Positions 28,914 through 38,766 of a stretch of DNA of 64,000 nt are shown here, piece by piece. Numbering within the stretch: the stretch's first letter is position 1; each line of letters begins with the position of its first letter. The stretch covers positions 186,001 to 250,000 of the forward strand of contig NZ_JBDZDN010000003.1 of NCBI RefSeq assembly GCF_040049215.1. Reading direction: 5' to 3'. The position numbers and the translations under genes are program-made. Under the pieces are notes generated by a model. The model was not told where the DNA came from. It saw only the letters and a list, made by a program, of their open reading frames with translations, and ran no database searches. This DNA is from Mesorhizobium_K sp040049215 (GTDB lineage Bacteria > Pseudomonadota > Alphaproteobacteria > Rhizobiales > Rhizobiaceae).

Positions 28914-29534
28914 ATGCGCGTGATCTTCCTGCTCCTGTTCCTCGCCGGCCTCGCCATGGGCTTCGGCTACCCCTGGTATGTCGCCAATTTTTCCGGCCGC
29001 GAGCTCGGCACATGGCGGGTCTACGACCGCGGCGGCGCCTTCAAGCCGGTCACGGCGAGGCTCTCCGAAGCGGACGATCCGGTGCGCGTGCTGGTCGACA
29101 TGGAGGCGATCGCGCCGCCGGAATTCGCGCCGCGCAGCACGGTGCTGACGATCACCGCCTCGACCGACGGCCGCTCCGTGCTTGCGGAGACGCTGACCTT
29201 CGCGGAAGCAAAACCGCAGGAGAAAAGCCCGCAGCTCCGCGAAAAGATCTATCGCGACGAGGCCGGCGTTATCGCCGGGGTCGAGGACGGCGACTATACG
29301 TTCGTGGTCGGGCAGGGCGATGCGGAAGGCATCGAGATGCGCTCGGTCGACCTCATATTGCGCGGCGGCGCCGGTTCCGTCGATCCCAGGGCGCAGCCCG
29401 TCGGCTATGCAGTGACCGCGATCGGCTTCATTGGGCTGGTGCTGGCGATGCGGCGCGGCCGACGCGAGCGCAACCCGAATTCGCAGCCGCCACCGCCGCG
29501 CTGGGGCAGGGGCGGCGCCAAGCCTGAAGAATGA
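28914..29534 (+). CDS. Hypothetical membrane protein
   Basis: The 206-residue product has an N-terminal hydrophobic segment (1-17, signal or anchor) and a periplasmic-looking middle (WRVYDRGGAFKPVTARLS...). A second membrane span near residues 166-182 (AVTAIGFIGLVLAMRRG) precedes an Arg/Pro-rich tail that may come from an inserted palindromic repeat. Its stop overlaps the rlmJ start (ATGA), so the two are translationally coupled. Function unknown. Confidence 0.65.
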   Translation: MRVIFLLLFLAGLAMGFGYPWYVANFSGRELGTWRVYDRGGAFKPVTARLSEADDPVRVLVDMEAIAPPEFAPRSTVLTITASTDGRSVLAETLTFAEAKPQEKSPQLREKIYRDEAGVIAGVEDGDYTFVVGQGDAEGIEMRSVDLILRGGAGSVDPRAQPVGYAVTAIGFIGLVLAMRRGRRERNPNSQPPPPRWGRGGAKPEE

Positions 29535-30385
29535 ACTACCGCCACGCCTACCATGCCGGAAACTTCGCCGATGTCGTGAAGCACGCGGCCCTGTCGCGGC
29601 TGGTCGAATATCTGAAGCTGAAGGACAAGGCGTTCCGCGTCGTCGACACCCATGCCGGCACGGGGCTCTACGACCTGTCGTCGGACGAGGCGCAGAAGAC
29701 CGGCGAGTGGCTCGATGGCATCGGCCGGCTGCTGGACGCAAAGCTGTCCCCAGAAGCGGCCGCGCTGCTCGCGCCCTATCTTGAGGCGGTGAAATCGGTA
29801 AATCCTGAGGGCGGCGTAAAGAAATATCCGGGGTCGCCGCTGATGGTGCGCCATCTTCTGCGTCCACAGGACCGCCTCTCCGCAATCGAACTTCACCCCA
29901 AGGATTTCCAGCGCCTGAAATCGCGCTTTGCCGGCGACTTCCAGGTCCGAGCGATCGAGCTCGACGGCTGGCTGGCGCTCGGCGCGCATCTGCCGCCGAA
30001 GGAGAAGCGCGGCCTCGTGCTGGTCGATCCGCCCTTCGAGCAGGAGGGCGAATTCGACCGCCTCGTCGACGGGCTGGTGCGGGCGCACCGTCGCTGGCCG
30101 GGCGGCATCTATGCGCTCTGGTATCCGATCAAGGATCGCGCCGCCGTCGCTGCCTTCCGCAGAAGGCTGATGGGAACCGGTATCCCGAAAATCCTCGACG
30201 TCGCCTTCGAGATTCGTCCGCCCTCGCCGGAGGCGCGGCTCGACGGCAGCGGTCTGGTGGTGGTCAACCCGCCCTTCGTCATCGAAACGGAGATGCGGAT
30301 CCTGCTTCCCGAGCTGAAAAAGGCGCTCGCCGAAGACGAAAAGGCACGCTGGTCGCTGGACTGGCTGGCGGGCGAAGCAGCTTGA
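29531..30385 (+). CDS. rlmJ: 23S rRNA (adenine-2030-N6)-methyltransferase
   Basis: The 284-residue protein starts MNYRHAYHAGNFADVVKH, the RlmJ signature. It has the SAM site VVDTHAGTGLYDL and the catalytic N6-adenine motif DPPFE (about residue 160). It methylates A2030 of 23S rRNA. It begins inside the stop of the preceding gene. Confidence 0.95.
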   Translation: MNYRHAYHAGNFADVVKHAALSRLVEYLKLKDKAFRVVDTHAGTGLYDLSSDEAQKTGEWLDGIGRLLDAKLSPEAAALLAPYLEAVKSVNPEGGVKKYPGSPLMVRHLLRPQDRLSAIELHPKDFQRLKSRFAGDFQVRAIELDGWLALGAHLPPKEKRGLVLVDPPFEQEGEFDRLVDGLVRAHRRWPGGIYALWYPIKDRAAVAAFRRRLMGTGIPKILDVAFEIRPPSPEARLDGSGLVVVNPPFVIETEMRILLPELKKALAEDEKARWSLDWLAGEAA

Positions 30386-30460
30386 CCGCGACGCGCGCAG
30401 AAACGATTATGTCCATGGTTGCGGGAGTATTCCCCGACCGCCCGCTCAGAGAGGCTTGAG

Positions 30461-30901
30461 ATGTTTCGCTTCGCCCGCCCCGTCCTCGCCGCGCTGATCG
30501 GCCTTGCGTCCGCCATCGGAGCGACGCCGTCCGTCCGCGCAGCCGACCTCGGCGGCGTCTATACCGACGATTCCGGCGTCTGCGGCAAGCGCTGGGTGCT
30601 CGGCAAGATCACGCACCGCTTTGCCTACCAGGTCCGTCACGTGCCGAACCTGCCCAACGTCGCCATCACCGATTTCCAGAACATCCGTGAGAACCGCTAC
30701 CTGCCGGCGCAGGAAGACCGTCCGATCGGCCGCACCTATTGCGGAGCGCAAGTGATCCTCTCCGACGGCGACGCCCGCGATATCTGGTACCTGATCGAGG
30801 AAGGTCAGGGCTACGCCGGCATCGGCGACAATGTCGAGTTCTGCGTCTCCGGCTTCGACCGCTGGTACGTCTACAACGGCCGCTGCCGCGTTCTTCGCTG
30901 A
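30461..30901 (+). CDS. Secreted hypothetical protein
   Basis: The 146-residue protein has a signal peptide (about 1-27, ending SVRA). Its mature part contains four cysteines (VCGKRW, TYCGAQ, EFCVSG, GRCRVL) spaced to form two disulfides. It is a small conserved periplasmic type known in rhizobia with no role I recall. The ATG at 30461 follows GAGAGG. Confidence 0.65.
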   Translation: MFRFARPVLAALIGLASAIGATPSVRAADLGGVYTDDSGVCGKRWVLGKITHRFAYQVRHVPNLPNVAITDFQNIRENRYLPAQEDRPIGRTYCGAQVILSDGDARDIWYLIEEGQGYAGIGDNVEFCVSGFDRWYVYNGRCRVLR

Positions 30902-30909
30902 TTTCCGCG

Positions 30910-31665
30910 ATGCCTGACGTCCGGCTGCGGGTGCTGGCGCTTGTTGCCGGCCTGATCCTCGCCGGCTGCAGCCAGGAAGCCGGCAAGGCGACGGACTCCA
31001 CGCCGACGGTGCCGATTGTCCAGCCGTCGCCCGAGCCGGGCCCCGGGGGGCCTGTCGCGTCAAAACCTGGCAGATCGGCGCTTCCGCTCGGCGAAGGCTT
31101 CGATTTCTACGTGCTGTCGCTGTCCTGGTCGCCGAGCTATTGCGAGGCGGAAGGCGAGGAGGCCAACCGCCAGCAATGCGCGACGGAGAGACCTTACGCT
31201 TTCGTCGTCCACGGCCTCTGGCCGCAGTTCGAGCGCGGCTTTCCCGAGAGCTGCGACACCTCCGAGCCGGATGTTGCGAACGCGACGCTGCGAACGCTCT
31301 ACGACATCATGCCGTCGGCGGGCCTGATCCGGCACCAGTGGCGCAAGCACGGCTCCTGTTCGGGTCTCGGGCAGGAAGACTATTTCGACGTGCTGCGCGC
31401 CGCGCGCGAGACGGTCAGCATTCCCGCCGAATTCCGCCGCCTGGACAGCTACCGGACGCTCGACCCGGACGACGCGGAAGCGGCGTTCCTCAGGGCGAAT
31501 GACTCGCTGCCGCGCGACGGGATCGCGGTCACCTGCGACAAGCGTTACCTGCGCGAGGTGCGCCTTTGCCTGACCAGAGACCTCGAGTTCCGCTCGTGCC
31601 CCGAAGTCGATCGCCGCGACTGCCGGCTGGCCAGGGTCGTCATGCCGCCGGTGCGCGGCGGGTAG
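30910..31665 (+). CDS. Ribonuclease T2-family lipoprotein
   Basis: The 251-residue product starts with a lipoprotein signal ending LAGC (Cys20 would be lipidated). The RNase T2 catalytic segments are both present: CAS1 HGLWPQ (His) and CAS2 HQWRKHGSC (His-Glu-type site with Lys and His). Paired cysteines fit the fold. It would cleave RNA in the periplasm or at the envelope. The start lies close behind the preceding secreted protein gene, possibly in one operon. Confidence 0.88.
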   Translation: MPDVRLRVLALVAGLILAGCSQEAGKATDSTPTVPIVQPSPEPGPGGPVASKPGRSALPLGEGFDFYVLSLSWSPSYCEAEGEEANRQQCATERPYAFVVHGLWPQFERGFPESCDTSEPDVANATLRTLYDIMPSAGLIRHQWRKHGSCSGLGQEDYFDVLRAARETVSIPAEFRRLDSYRTLDPDDAEAAFLRANDSLPRDGIAVTCDKRYLREVRLCLTRDLEFRSCPEVDRRDCRLARVVMPPVRGG

Positions 31666-31790
31666 CGCCTGATCGGCGCTGCGCCCGGGCGTTGGAGGCG
31701 TGGCGGAGCGTTTTTGTCGCCGCTGGCCTTTGCCCCACGACGTCCGACCCGTAGACTGGTCCCGATGCGACCCATTGTTGAAGGAAGCCG

Positions 31791-32387
31791 ATGCCCAAGG
31801 TCCTCGTTTCGTCCGCCTCGCCATACAGCTGCAAGGTCCGCATGGCGGCTGCCTATGCCGAAATTCCGCTTCAGGCCGTTGCGGTGGAGACATCCAATCC
31901 GACGGCCGAACTGCTGAACGCGAATCCTCTCGGCAAGATACCGGTCCTGATTACCGACGACGGCGAGACCATCTTCGACAGCCGGGCGATCACGCAATAT
32001 CTGAACCGTGAGTCCGGCAACAGGCTCTACCCGCGCAACCCGGCCAAGCGCACGGCCGCCGAGCGGCTCGAAGCGCTCGCGGACGGCATAGCGGACTGTG
32101 CGCTGGCGCATGTCTACGAGCGCCGCTCGCGGCCCGAGGAGATGGTGCACCAGCCCTGGCTGGACAAGCAGTGGGGCAAGGTCATGCGTGCGCTGGACGC
32201 GCTCAACGCCAACCCGCCCAAGCTCGGCAAGAAGATCACCGGCGGCCACATCGCGCTGCGCGCCGCGCTTGGGTATATGGAACTGCGGTTCGCCGGAAAG
32301 TGGGAGAAGGGGCGCTCAAAGCTGAAGCGCTGGGCGGCGCGCTTCGACGAGAAATTTCCGGAGCTGAAGAGCCTGCTGCCGAGCTGA
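31791..32387 (+). CDS. Glutathione S-transferase family protein
   Basis: The 198-residue protein has a GST N-terminal thioredoxin-like domain (SSASPYSCKVRMAAAYAEI, NPLGKIPVLI, then ETIFDSRAITQYL with the glutathione-binding Asp-Ser) and an all-helical C-terminal domain. The ATG at 31791 follows GGAAG. Substrate unknown. Confidence 0.88.
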   Translation: MPKVLVSSASPYSCKVRMAAAYAEIPLQAVAVETSNPTAELLNANPLGKIPVLITDDGETIFDSRAITQYLNRESGNRLYPRNPAKRTAAERLEALADGIADCALAHVYERRSRPEEMVHQPWLDKQWGKVMRALDALNANPPKLGKKITGGHIALRAALGYMELRFAGKWEKGRSKLKRWAARFDEKFPELKSLLPS

Positions 32388-32404
32388 GCCGGCCGTCTTG
32401 CGGA

Positions 32405-32440
32405 TAAAACAAAACCGGGCGCCGCAGCGCCCGGTTGTCG
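32405..32440. terminator. Terminator between GST and porin genes
   Basis: AACCGGGCGC (32413-32422) pairs perfectly with 32427-32436 around a CGCA loop. On the minus strand a T-rich tract follows, so it ends the porin transcript and probably also the convergent GST transcript. Confidence 0.8.
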
Positions 32441-32456
32441 TTGGTAGTTGGTTGGA

Positions 32457-33125
32457 TCAGAACTTCACGCCCAGACCGAAGTTGATGCGGTGGTTCTTGT
32501 CGCTCACATCGGCGTCGCCGAGGCTCGTCGTGAACGTATCGCTGCCGAAGTCGGTGTAGCGGTATTCGACGCGGCCGAAGACCCGCTCGGTGACCATGAT
32601 GTCGGCGCCGCCGCCGGCCGTCCAGCCGATCATCGTGTTGCTGTCGGAAACGCCGCCGCCCGAGACTTCGAGATCCTTGGCCGCGCCGCCTGCCGTCGCG
32701 TAGAGCAGGACGCTGGGCGATATGACATAGCCGAGACGCGCGCGCAGCGAGCCTTCGACGCCCGAATCGGAGGTCAGGCCGGCGTTCGAGCCGTCTTCCC
32801 AGCTATAGCCGATGTCGGCTTCCACGCCCGCCACCATGTTGCCGACCTGGTAGTTGTAGCCGGCGAAGCCGCCGGCCAGGAAACCGTCGGTGTCGATGGT
32901 GTTGTTGAACGTTTCGTCCTCGGTTTCGCCGCCGAAGCCATAGCCGACCGTGATACCGGCATAGGGGCCGGACCAGGTGTTGAGCGGCGGCTCTTCCATC
33001 GGAGCGGCGGGCGCCGGCGGCTCTTCCATCACGGCGTCGGCCGCGAAGGCGGGAACGGTGCCGAGCAGGGCCATCAGCGCGATCGCGGCGGTGGCCGGCC
33101 GGACGAATTCGAGATTCTTTTTCAT
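32457..33125 (-). CDS. Omp25/31-type outer-membrane porin
   Basis: The 222-residue product has a signal peptide (about 1-29, ending AFAAD) and a Pro/Glu-rich start. An eight-strand-type beta-barrel follows (GPYAGITVGYGFGG, LRARLGYVISPSVLLYATAGGA, VFGRVEYRYTDFG) and ends with the terminal Phe expected of outer-membrane proteins (INFGLGVKF). This is the Brucella/rhizobial Omp25/Omp31 family. The ATG at 33125 follows GGAGTAAGAAGA. Confidence 0.92.
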   Translation of the reverse strand: MKKNLEFVRPATAAIALMALLGTVPAFAADAVMEEPPAPAAPMEEPPLNTWSGPYAGITVGYGFGGETEDETFNNTIDTDGFLAGGFAGYNYQVGNMVAGVEADIGYSWEDGSNAGLTSDSGVEGSLRARLGYVISPSVLLYATAGGAAKDLEVSGGGVSDSNTMIGWTAGGGADIMVTERVFGRVEYRYTDFGSDTFTTSLGDADVSDKNHRINFGLGVKF

Positions 33126-33545
33126 TCTTCTTACTCCATGACCACGAGACACGTGGGGTTCGATGAGGCACCACCCTTGGCCCGTCTGGGGGGGAAGAAC
33201 GGACCGGCTGCCTGACGGTTCCGAATGTCGTGTCGAATTGTGGCCCCAAGGACCCTGAAATTGGGTCATTGCCCGGCGCGAATGAGGCTGAAGCTTGTCG
33301 TTGCCTTTGCGCAACAGCCTTTGTCAGGAGTCTTGAGCCGGCCCGCCCGCGGGCCGCTTGGTGCAAGGCGTTGCGCACTCTATATCTGCCTCGGCTGAGG
33401 CAGAGCGCCGCAGCCCTTGACGGCCCGTTTTCACGCGTCTGGCCACAAAGCCGTCAAAAGAAAGAACGGATCTTAACGAAGCGGCTGCCGCATTCCCGGG
33501 CAGCCGGCCCGGGCGGAAACGACGGCGAAACAACAAGGATCGATC
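33126..33545. other. Divergent intergenic region
   Basis: This 420-bp gap between the porin (minus) and the FolM-like SDR (plus) contains no gene. It has several short hairpins (for example near 33390 and 33485-33510) but no promoter I could set with confidence. Confidence 0.4.
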
Positions 33546-34310
33546 ATGTCGGCAGCCGCAAGGACGGCATTGGTGACGGGCGGCGCAAGGCGCATTGGCA
33601 AGGCGATCGTCGAAGACCTTGCGGCGCATGGCTTCGCCGTCGCGATCCACTGCAACCGCTCGCGCCGGGAGGCCGCTTCGCTGGTCCAGGAAATTCGCGT
33701 AGCCGGCGGCCGGGCTGCCGTCGTGGAAGCGGACCTGACGGACACGGCTTCGACCGGCCGGCTCATCCAGGCCGCAACCGAAGCCGTCGGGCCGGTCGGA
33801 CTGCTCGTCAACAACGCCTCGATCTTCGAGAAGGATACCGTCCAGACCTTCGATCCCGCCGTGGCGAACAGGCATTTCGCCATTCACGTCACCGCGCCTG
33901 TGCTGCTGGCGCGGCGCTTCGCCGAGGCGCTGCCGGCGAGCACGGAGGGCTTGATCGTCAACATCGTCGACCAGCGCGTCTGGAAGCCGACGCCGGGCTA
34001 TTTTACCTATACCCTGTCCAAGTCCGCGCTGTGGGCGGCGACGCGGACCATGGCGCAGGCGCTGGCTCCCGCGATTCGCGTCAATGCGATCGGTCCCGGT
34101 CCCACATTGGCCAGCGCGCGGCAGGATCCCAATGATTTCGACGCCCAGGTCGACGGGCTGATCCTGAAGCGCGGCCCGGCGCTGGCGGAATTCGGCGCGA
34201 CGATCCGCTATCTCTGGGACGCGCGCTCGGTGACCGGGCAGATGATCGCGCTCGATGGCGGCCAGCATCTTGCGTGGCAGACGCCGGATGTGACAGGCAT
34301 GGTGGAATGA
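33546..34310 (+). CDS. Pteridine reductase/FolM-like SDR
   Basis: The 254-residue SDR has the pteridine-reductase variant of the cofactor motif (TGGARRIG), HCNRSRREA after beta-2, LVNNASIF, the catalytic YTLSKSAL and the end [14 protein letters not shown]. FolM/PTR1 enzymes reduce dihydropterins with NADPH. Its stop overlaps the uvrC start (ATGA), so the two are coupled. Confidence 0.85.
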   Translation: MSAAARTALVTGGARRIGKAIVEDLAAHGFAVAIHCNRSRREAASLVQEIRVAGGRAAVVEADLTDTASTGRLIQAATEAVGPVGLLVNNASIFEKDTVQTFDPAVANRHFAIHVTAPVLLARRFAEALPASTEGLIVNIVDQRVWKPTPGYFTYTLSKSALWAATRTMAQALAPAIRVNAIGPGPTLASARQDPNDFDAQVDGLILKRGPALAEFGATIRYLWDARSVTGQMIALDGGQHLAWQTPDVTGMVE

Positions 34311-36403
34311 GCCCGAGAAGAAGAAGCATACCGGGAGAGGTCGAGGACGGCGAAGCCGCGGACGACATCGCGGGTTTCATCGCCGGCGACGAGACCGAAG
34401 AGGACGACGTTCAGGCCGAGGAACCTGAAGCGCCCGCGCCCGGCATAGACCTGCCTTTCACGGCCATCGACTGGACCGCGCATGCCGGCGACGCCGACGG
34501 AAAGGTCGGCGCCGAGGTCATCCAGACGCTGGTGAAGCGGCTGCCCAACGCGCCGGGCGTCTACCGCATGATGAACGCCGCCGGCGATGTGCTTTATGTC
34601 GGCAAGGCGCGCAGCCTGAAGAAGCGCGTCACCAACTACGCGCAGGGACGCTTCCACACCAACCGCATCGGTCGGATGGTGCGCGAGACGTCGACGATGG
34701 AATTTGTCGTCACCCGCACCGAGATCGAGGCGCTGCTTCTCGAAGCCAATTTGATCAAGCGGCTGCGGCCGCGCTTCAACGTGCTGATGCGCGACGACAA
34801 GTCGTTTCCCTATATCGTGCTGACCGGCAACCATCCGTCGCCCGGCATCTTCAAGCACCGCGGGGCGCGCTCGCGAAAAGGCGACTATTTCGGGCCGTTC
34901 GCCTCGGCGGGCGCGGTCGGCCGCACGATCAATTCGCTGCAGCGGGCGTTCCTGCTCAGGACCTGCACGGATTCGGTGTTCGAGAGCCGGACGCGGCCCT
35001 GCCTGCTCTACCAGATCAAGCGCTGCTCGGGTCCCTGCACCGGCGAGGTTTCGCCCCAGGATTATGCCGCGCTCGTGGAGGACGCCAAGGACTTCCTGTC
35101 CGGCCGCAGCCAGAAGGTGAAGACCGAGATCTCAGGGCAAATGCAGCAGGCGGCCGAAGAGCTCGATTTCGAGCGCGCGGCGGTCTACCGCGACCGGCTG
35201 GCGGCGCTGTCGCATGTGCAGAGCCACCAGGGCATCAACCCGCAAGGCGTGGAGGAGGCCGACGTCTTCGCCATCCACCAGCATGGCGGTCAGGTCTGCA
35301 TCCAGGTCTTCTTTTTCCGCACCGGCCAGAACTGGGGCAACCGCGCCTATTTCCCGAAGGCCGATCCGGCCCTCGAAGCGGCCGAGGTGCTGTCGTCGTT
35401 CTTGGCACAATTCTACGACGACAAGCCTTGCCCGCGCACGATCATGCTGTCGCACAAGGTCGAGGAGCAGGAATTGCTGGAGCAGGCGCTGGCGACCAAG
35501 GCGGGACACCGGGTCTCGATCATGGTGCCGCAGCGCGGCGAGAAGAAAGATCTGGTCGATCACGCGGTCCAGAACGCCCGCGAGGCGCTCGGCCGCCGGC
35601 TGGCCGAAACCTCGACCCAGACGCGGCTGCTTGCCGGTTTCGCCGAGACCTTCGGGCTCGACAAGCCGCCGCGCCGCATCGAGGTCTACGACAACTCGCA
35701 CATCATGGGCACGAACGCGGTGGGCGCCATGATCGTGTCGGGACCGGAAGGCTTCGTGAAGAACCAGTACCGCAAGTTCAACATCCGCTCGACCGACATC
35801 ACGCCGGGCGACGATTTCGGCATGATGCGCGAGGTCATGGAGCGGCGCTTCTCGCGGCTGCTCAAGGAGCACGGCGAAGCAGTGGCGGACGGGGAAGCCG
35901 TGGTCGATGGGGCGGCCGTCGAGGACGATGTCGAAGACACCGCGTTCCCGGCCTGGCCCGACGTCATCCTGATTGACGGCGGGCAGGGCCAGATGACGGC
36001 GGTGCGCTCGATCCTGAGCAATCTCGGCATCGAGGATCGCGTCGTGGCGATCGGCGTCGCCAAGGGCCAGGACCGCGAGGCCGGGCGCGAGCGTTTTTTC
36101 ACCAGGAACAAGGGCGCCTTCACGCTTCCCGTCCGCGACCCGGTGCTCTATTTCGTGCAGCGGCTGCGCGACGAGGCGCACCGTTTCGCCATCGGCTCGC
36201 ACCGCGCGCGGCGCAAGAAGGAGATGGTGAGGAACCCTCTCGACGAGATCAGCGGCATCGGACCGGGCCGCAAGCGGGCGCTGCTGCTGCATTTCGGCAC
36301 CGCCAAGGCGGTGAGCAACGCGGCGATCGACGATCTGACGGCGGTAGACGGCATTTCGGAGTCGGTCGCGCGCCTTGTTTACAACCATTTCCACGAAAAT
36401 TGA
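34307..36403 (+). CDS. uvrC: Excinuclease ABC subunit C
   Basis: The 698-residue protein has the GIY-YIG nuclease ([10 protein letters not shown]...[10 protein letters not shown]), the UVR motif ([21 protein letters not shown]), the RNase H-like 5'-incision domain and a C-terminal helix-hairpin-helix pair ([17 protein letters not shown]). It makes both incisions in nucleotide excision repair with UvrAB. An acidic N-terminal extension (about 60 residues) precedes the GIY-YIG domain. The start at 34307 overlaps the SDR stop by 4 nt. Confidence 0.97.
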   Translation: MSPRRRSIPGEVEDGEAADDIAGFIAGDETEEDDVQAEEPEAPAPGIDLPFTAIDWTAHAGDADGKVGAEVIQTLVKRLPNAPGVYRMMNAAGDVLYVGKARSLKKRVTNYAQGRFHTNRIGRMVRETSTMEFVVTRTEIEALLLEANLIKRLRPRFNVLMRDDKSFPYIVLTGNHPSPGIFKHRGARSRKGDYFGPFASAGAVGRTINSLQRAFLLRTCTDSVFESRTRPCLLYQIKRCSGPCTGEVSPQDYAALVEDAKDFLSGRSQKVKTEISGQMQQAAEELDFERAAVYRDRLAALSHVQSHQGINPQGVEEADVFAIHQHGGQVCIQVFFFRTGQNWGNRAYFPKADPALEAAEVLSSFLAQFYDDKPCPRTIMLSHKVEEQELLEQALATKAGHRVSIMVPQRGEKKDLVDHAVQNAREALGRRLAETSTQTRLLAGFAETFGLDKPPRRIEVYDNSHIMGTNAVGAMIVSGPEGFVKNQYRKFNIRSTDITPGDDFGMMREVMERRFSRLLKEHGEAVADGEAVVDGAAVEDDVEDTAFPAWPDVILIDGGQGQMTAVRSILSNLGIEDRVVAIGVAKGQDREAGRERFFTRNKGAFTLPVRDPVLYFVQRLRDEAHRFAIGSHRARRKKEMVRNPLDEISGIGPGRKRALLLHFGTAKAVSNAAIDDLTAVDGISESVARLVYNHFHEN

Positions 36404-36503
36404 TCGAAAGCCCAAGCGAATCGATCCGGTTCATCGAAATCAGCCAGTTGACCCCCTACATGGCCTTCTGATTTCAGTACGGCTGGAGAAAGTTGCAGAA
36501 AAC

Positions 36504-37094
36504 ATGGCCAAGCCCGCTTTCAACCTGCCGAACATGCTGACCTACGGACGGATTCTGGCCGTGCCGCTCGTCGTGCTGTGCTTTTTCCTGGAGGGACGGC
36601 TGCAGTCGAGCGATTTCGCGCGCTGGTCGGCGCTGGTCATCTTCATCCTGGCCAGCGTCACCGATTATTTCGACGGCTATCTGGCGCGCGCCTGGCAGCA
36701 GCAGTCCAACATCGGCCGCATGCTCGACCCGATCGCCGACAAGCTCCTGGTCGCGACCTGCCTGCTTCTGCTGGCCGCCGACACCGACCGCACCATCGCC
36801 GGGTGGTCGCTCTGGGCGGCGATCATCATCCTTTGCCGCGAAATCCTTGTGTCGGGCCTGCGCGAATACCTGGCGGCGCTCAAGGTGAGCGTGCCGGTGA
36901 CGCAGCTCGCCAAGTGGAAGACGGCGATCCAGATGATCGCCATTGGCGTGCTGCTGGCCGGTCCGGCGCTGGACAAGGTGATCTCCTACGCGACGGAAAC
37001 GGGGATCGTGCTTCTCTGGATCGCCGCTATCGTGACGCTCTACACCGGCTACGACTATTTCCGCGCCGGCGCCAAGCACATCATGGACGAATGA
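36504..37094 (+). CDS. pgsA: CDP-diacylglycerol-glycerol-3-phosphate 3-phosphatidyltransferase
   Basis: The 196-residue membrane protein has the CDP-alcohol phosphotransferase motif D(x2)DG(x2)AR(x8)G(x3)D(x3)D: DYFDGYLARAWQQQSNIGRM with DPIADK following. It starts MAKPAFNLPNMLTYGRI, the PgsA type. It makes phosphatidylglycerol phosphate. It lies in the usual rhizobial order uvrC-pgsA-moaD-moaE, with 1 nt between it and moaD. Confidence 0.95.
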   Translation: MAKPAFNLPNMLTYGRILAVPLVVLCFFLEGRLQSSDFARWSALVIFILASVTDYFDGYLARAWQQQSNIGRMLDPIADKLLVATCLLLLAADTDRTIAGWSLWAAIIILCREILVSGLREYLAALKVSVPVTQLAKWKTAIQMIAIGVLLAGPALDKVISYATETGIVLLWIAAIVTLYTGYDYFRAGAKHIMDE

Positions 37095-37095
37095 G

Positions 37096-37350
37096 GTGAC
37101 GAAACTCGTCTATTTCGCATGGGTGCGCGAACGCATCGGCAAGCCGGAGGAGGAGGTCTCGCTTCCGGCAAGCGTCGTGACGGTCGAGGACCTGCTGCGC
37201 TGGCTGAAAGGTCGCGGCGACGAGTACGCGCATGCGCTGCGGCACTCGGAGGTCATCCGCGTCGCGATAAACCACGAGCATGTCGATCACCGCGAGAAGA
37301 TCGCCGGCGCCGGTGAGATCGCGCTGTTTCCGCCGATGACGGGCGGCTGA
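37096..37350 (+). CDS. moaD: Molybdopterin synthase sulfur carrier subunit
   Basis: This 84-residue ubiquitin-like protein ends in the Gly-Gly (MTGG) that carries the thiocarboxylate sulfur. It starts with GTG after GAGG. It forms molybdopterin synthase with MoaE, encoded 5 bp downstream. Confidence 0.93.
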   Translation: MTKLVYFAWVRERIGKPEEEVSLPASVVTVEDLLRWLKGRGDEYAHALRHSEVIRVAINHEHVDHREKIAGAGEIALFPPMTGG

Positions 37351-37355
37351 AGCCA

Positions 37356-37823
37356 ATGACCGGCGACATCAGCCCGGTCGTTCGCATCCAGGCCGCCGAT
37401 TTCGACGTCGCGGCCGAGATCGACAGGCTGAGCACGGCCGGCGACGTCGGCGCGGTGGTCACCTTTTCCGGAATTTGCCGGGATGAAAAGGGCACGCTGA
37501 CCGCGCTGGAACTCGAGCACTATCCCGGCATGGCCGAGGCCGAGATCATGCGCATCGCGAGCCAGGCCGCCGAGCGGTGGCCGCTCACCGGGCTGACCGC
37601 CATCCATCGGCATGGGAAGATCAGGCCGGGCGAAAACATCGTGCTCGTCGTCGCCGCGTCGAAACACCGCCGGGCAGCCTTCGAGGCGGCGGAATTCCTG
37701 ATGGACTATCTGAAGTCGCGGGCACCCTTCTGGAAGAAGGAGCACCGCGCCGATGGCGCCGAAGGCGGCTGGGTGGACGCCAAGGAGGGCGACGACGAGG
37801 CGGCGGCCCGCTGGAAAAAGTAG
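37356..37823 (+). CDS. moaE: Molybdopterin synthase catalytic subunit
   Basis: The 155-residue protein carries the MoaE core (VGAVVTFSGICRDEKG, LELEHYPGMAE, HRHGKIRPGENIVLVV and the catalytic Lys region LKSRAPFWKKE). It inserts sulfur from MoaD into precursor Z. The C-terminal tail (EGGWVDAKEGDDEAAARWKK) is charged. Confidence 0.95.
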   Translation: MTGDISPVVRIQAADFDVAAEIDRLSTAGDVGAVVTFSGICRDEKGTLTALELEHYPGMAEAEIMRIASQAAERWPLTGLTAIHRHGKIRPGENIVLVVAASKHRRAAFEAAEFLMDYLKSRAPFWKKEHRADGAEGGWVDAKEGDDEAAARWKK

Positions 37824-37897
37824 CAGCCTGCCGCCCGTGGGCCACGGAACGGACTCAATCCTTGCAGACCTTGGCTCCTGGCAAGGAGGCAAGGTCG

Positions 37898-38665
37898 ATG
37901 CTCGGCAAGTTGGCGGAACTGGTCTTGTTCGGGATCGCTCCGATGATCCTGGGGGGTCTCTTCATCCCCGGCGCGATAGCCGCCGAGGAAGCGACGATCT
38001 CCGGCGAGGTCTCGTACCGCGAGCGCATCGCGCTGCCGCCAAACGCAATCCTGACCGTGCGGCTGACCGACATGTCGCTCGCCGACGCGCCGCAATCGGT
38101 CGTGGCCGAGCAGAAGATCGAGCCGGCGGGGCAGGTGCCGATCAAGTTCGAGCTCAAGCTCGACCCGGCCGTCGTCCAGCCCAACGTCAGCTACGTGCTG
38201 CAGGCGCGCATCACCGTCGACGACAGGCTATGGTTCACCAATGACGAGCGCCACGCGGTCGATCCGCTGAAGCCGGAACCGGCGATGCTGGTGCTCAAGA
38301 TGGTCAAGCAGGATGCAGACGCGCCCCCGGCGCTGTTCGACAGGATCTGGCTGGCCGAGGACATCGAAGGCCGGGGCGTCATCGACAACGCGCAGTCCAC
38401 TCTCAGCATTGCATCGGATGGCAAGGTGACCGGCAGCGGGGCATGCAACCGCTACTTCGCTCAGGCGTCGGTCGAAGGGAATTCGATCAAGATCGGCCCG
38501 GTTGGCTCGACCTTCATGGCTTGCGCGCCGGCGGTCATGGATCAGGAACAGAAGCTGTTCGCCGCCTTGGGCAAGGTAAGCGCCTATCGGATCGACGGCG
38601 ACGGCAAGCTCTTCCTGATGGACGCCAATGGCGTCGACATCGCGCGGTTTGCAGGCGCAGGCTGA
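37898..38665 (+). CDS. YbaY-META (HslJ) two-domain periplasmic protein
   Basis: The 255-residue protein has a signal peptide (about 1-30, ending AIAAEE). A YbaY-type beta-sandwich follows (ATISGEVSYRERIALPPNAILTV begins it; residues about 30-140). A META/HslJ domain (about 150-252) ends the protein, with GSGACNRYF, FMACAPAVMDQEQ and FLMDANG. META domains carry a conserved Cys-Asn and are linked to heat-stress or secretion. The ATG at 37898 follows AAGGAGG. It may be cotranscribed with moaE but has a 74-bp gap. Confidence 0.82.
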   Translation: MLGKLAELVLFGIAPMILGGLFIPGAIAAEEATISGEVSYRERIALPPNAILTVRLTDMSLADAPQSVVAEQKIEPAGQVPIKFELKLDPAVVQPNVSYVLQARITVDDRLWFTNDERHAVDPLKPEPAMLVLKMVKQDADAPPALFDRIWLAEDIEGRGVIDNAQSTLSIASDGKVTGSGACNRYFAQASVEGNSIKIGPVGSTFMACAPAVMDQEQKLFAALGKVSAYRIDGDGKLFLMDANGVDIARFAGAG

Positions 38666-38695
38666 TATCGGCCGCTACGTCAGCGCATCAAAACG

Positions 38696-38722
38696 AAAAG
38701 CCGGCGTTCAACGCCGGCTTTT
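38696..38722. terminator. Terminator between the META gene and ndk
   Basis: AAAAGCCGGCG pairs with CGCCGGCTTTT around a short TTCA loop (38696-38722). Flanking A and T runs make it bidirectional for the convergent META and ndk genes. Confidence 0.8.
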
Positions 38723-38766
38723 GTCATTCTGTTCAACCGCTTGACGCGATCGGCGGACTCAAAAGC

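Noticed and set aside
29484..29534. Pro/Arg-rich tail of the membrane protein as a separate repeat element
   Set aside because: It may derive from a palindromic repeat, but the sequence is too short and degraded to set borders.
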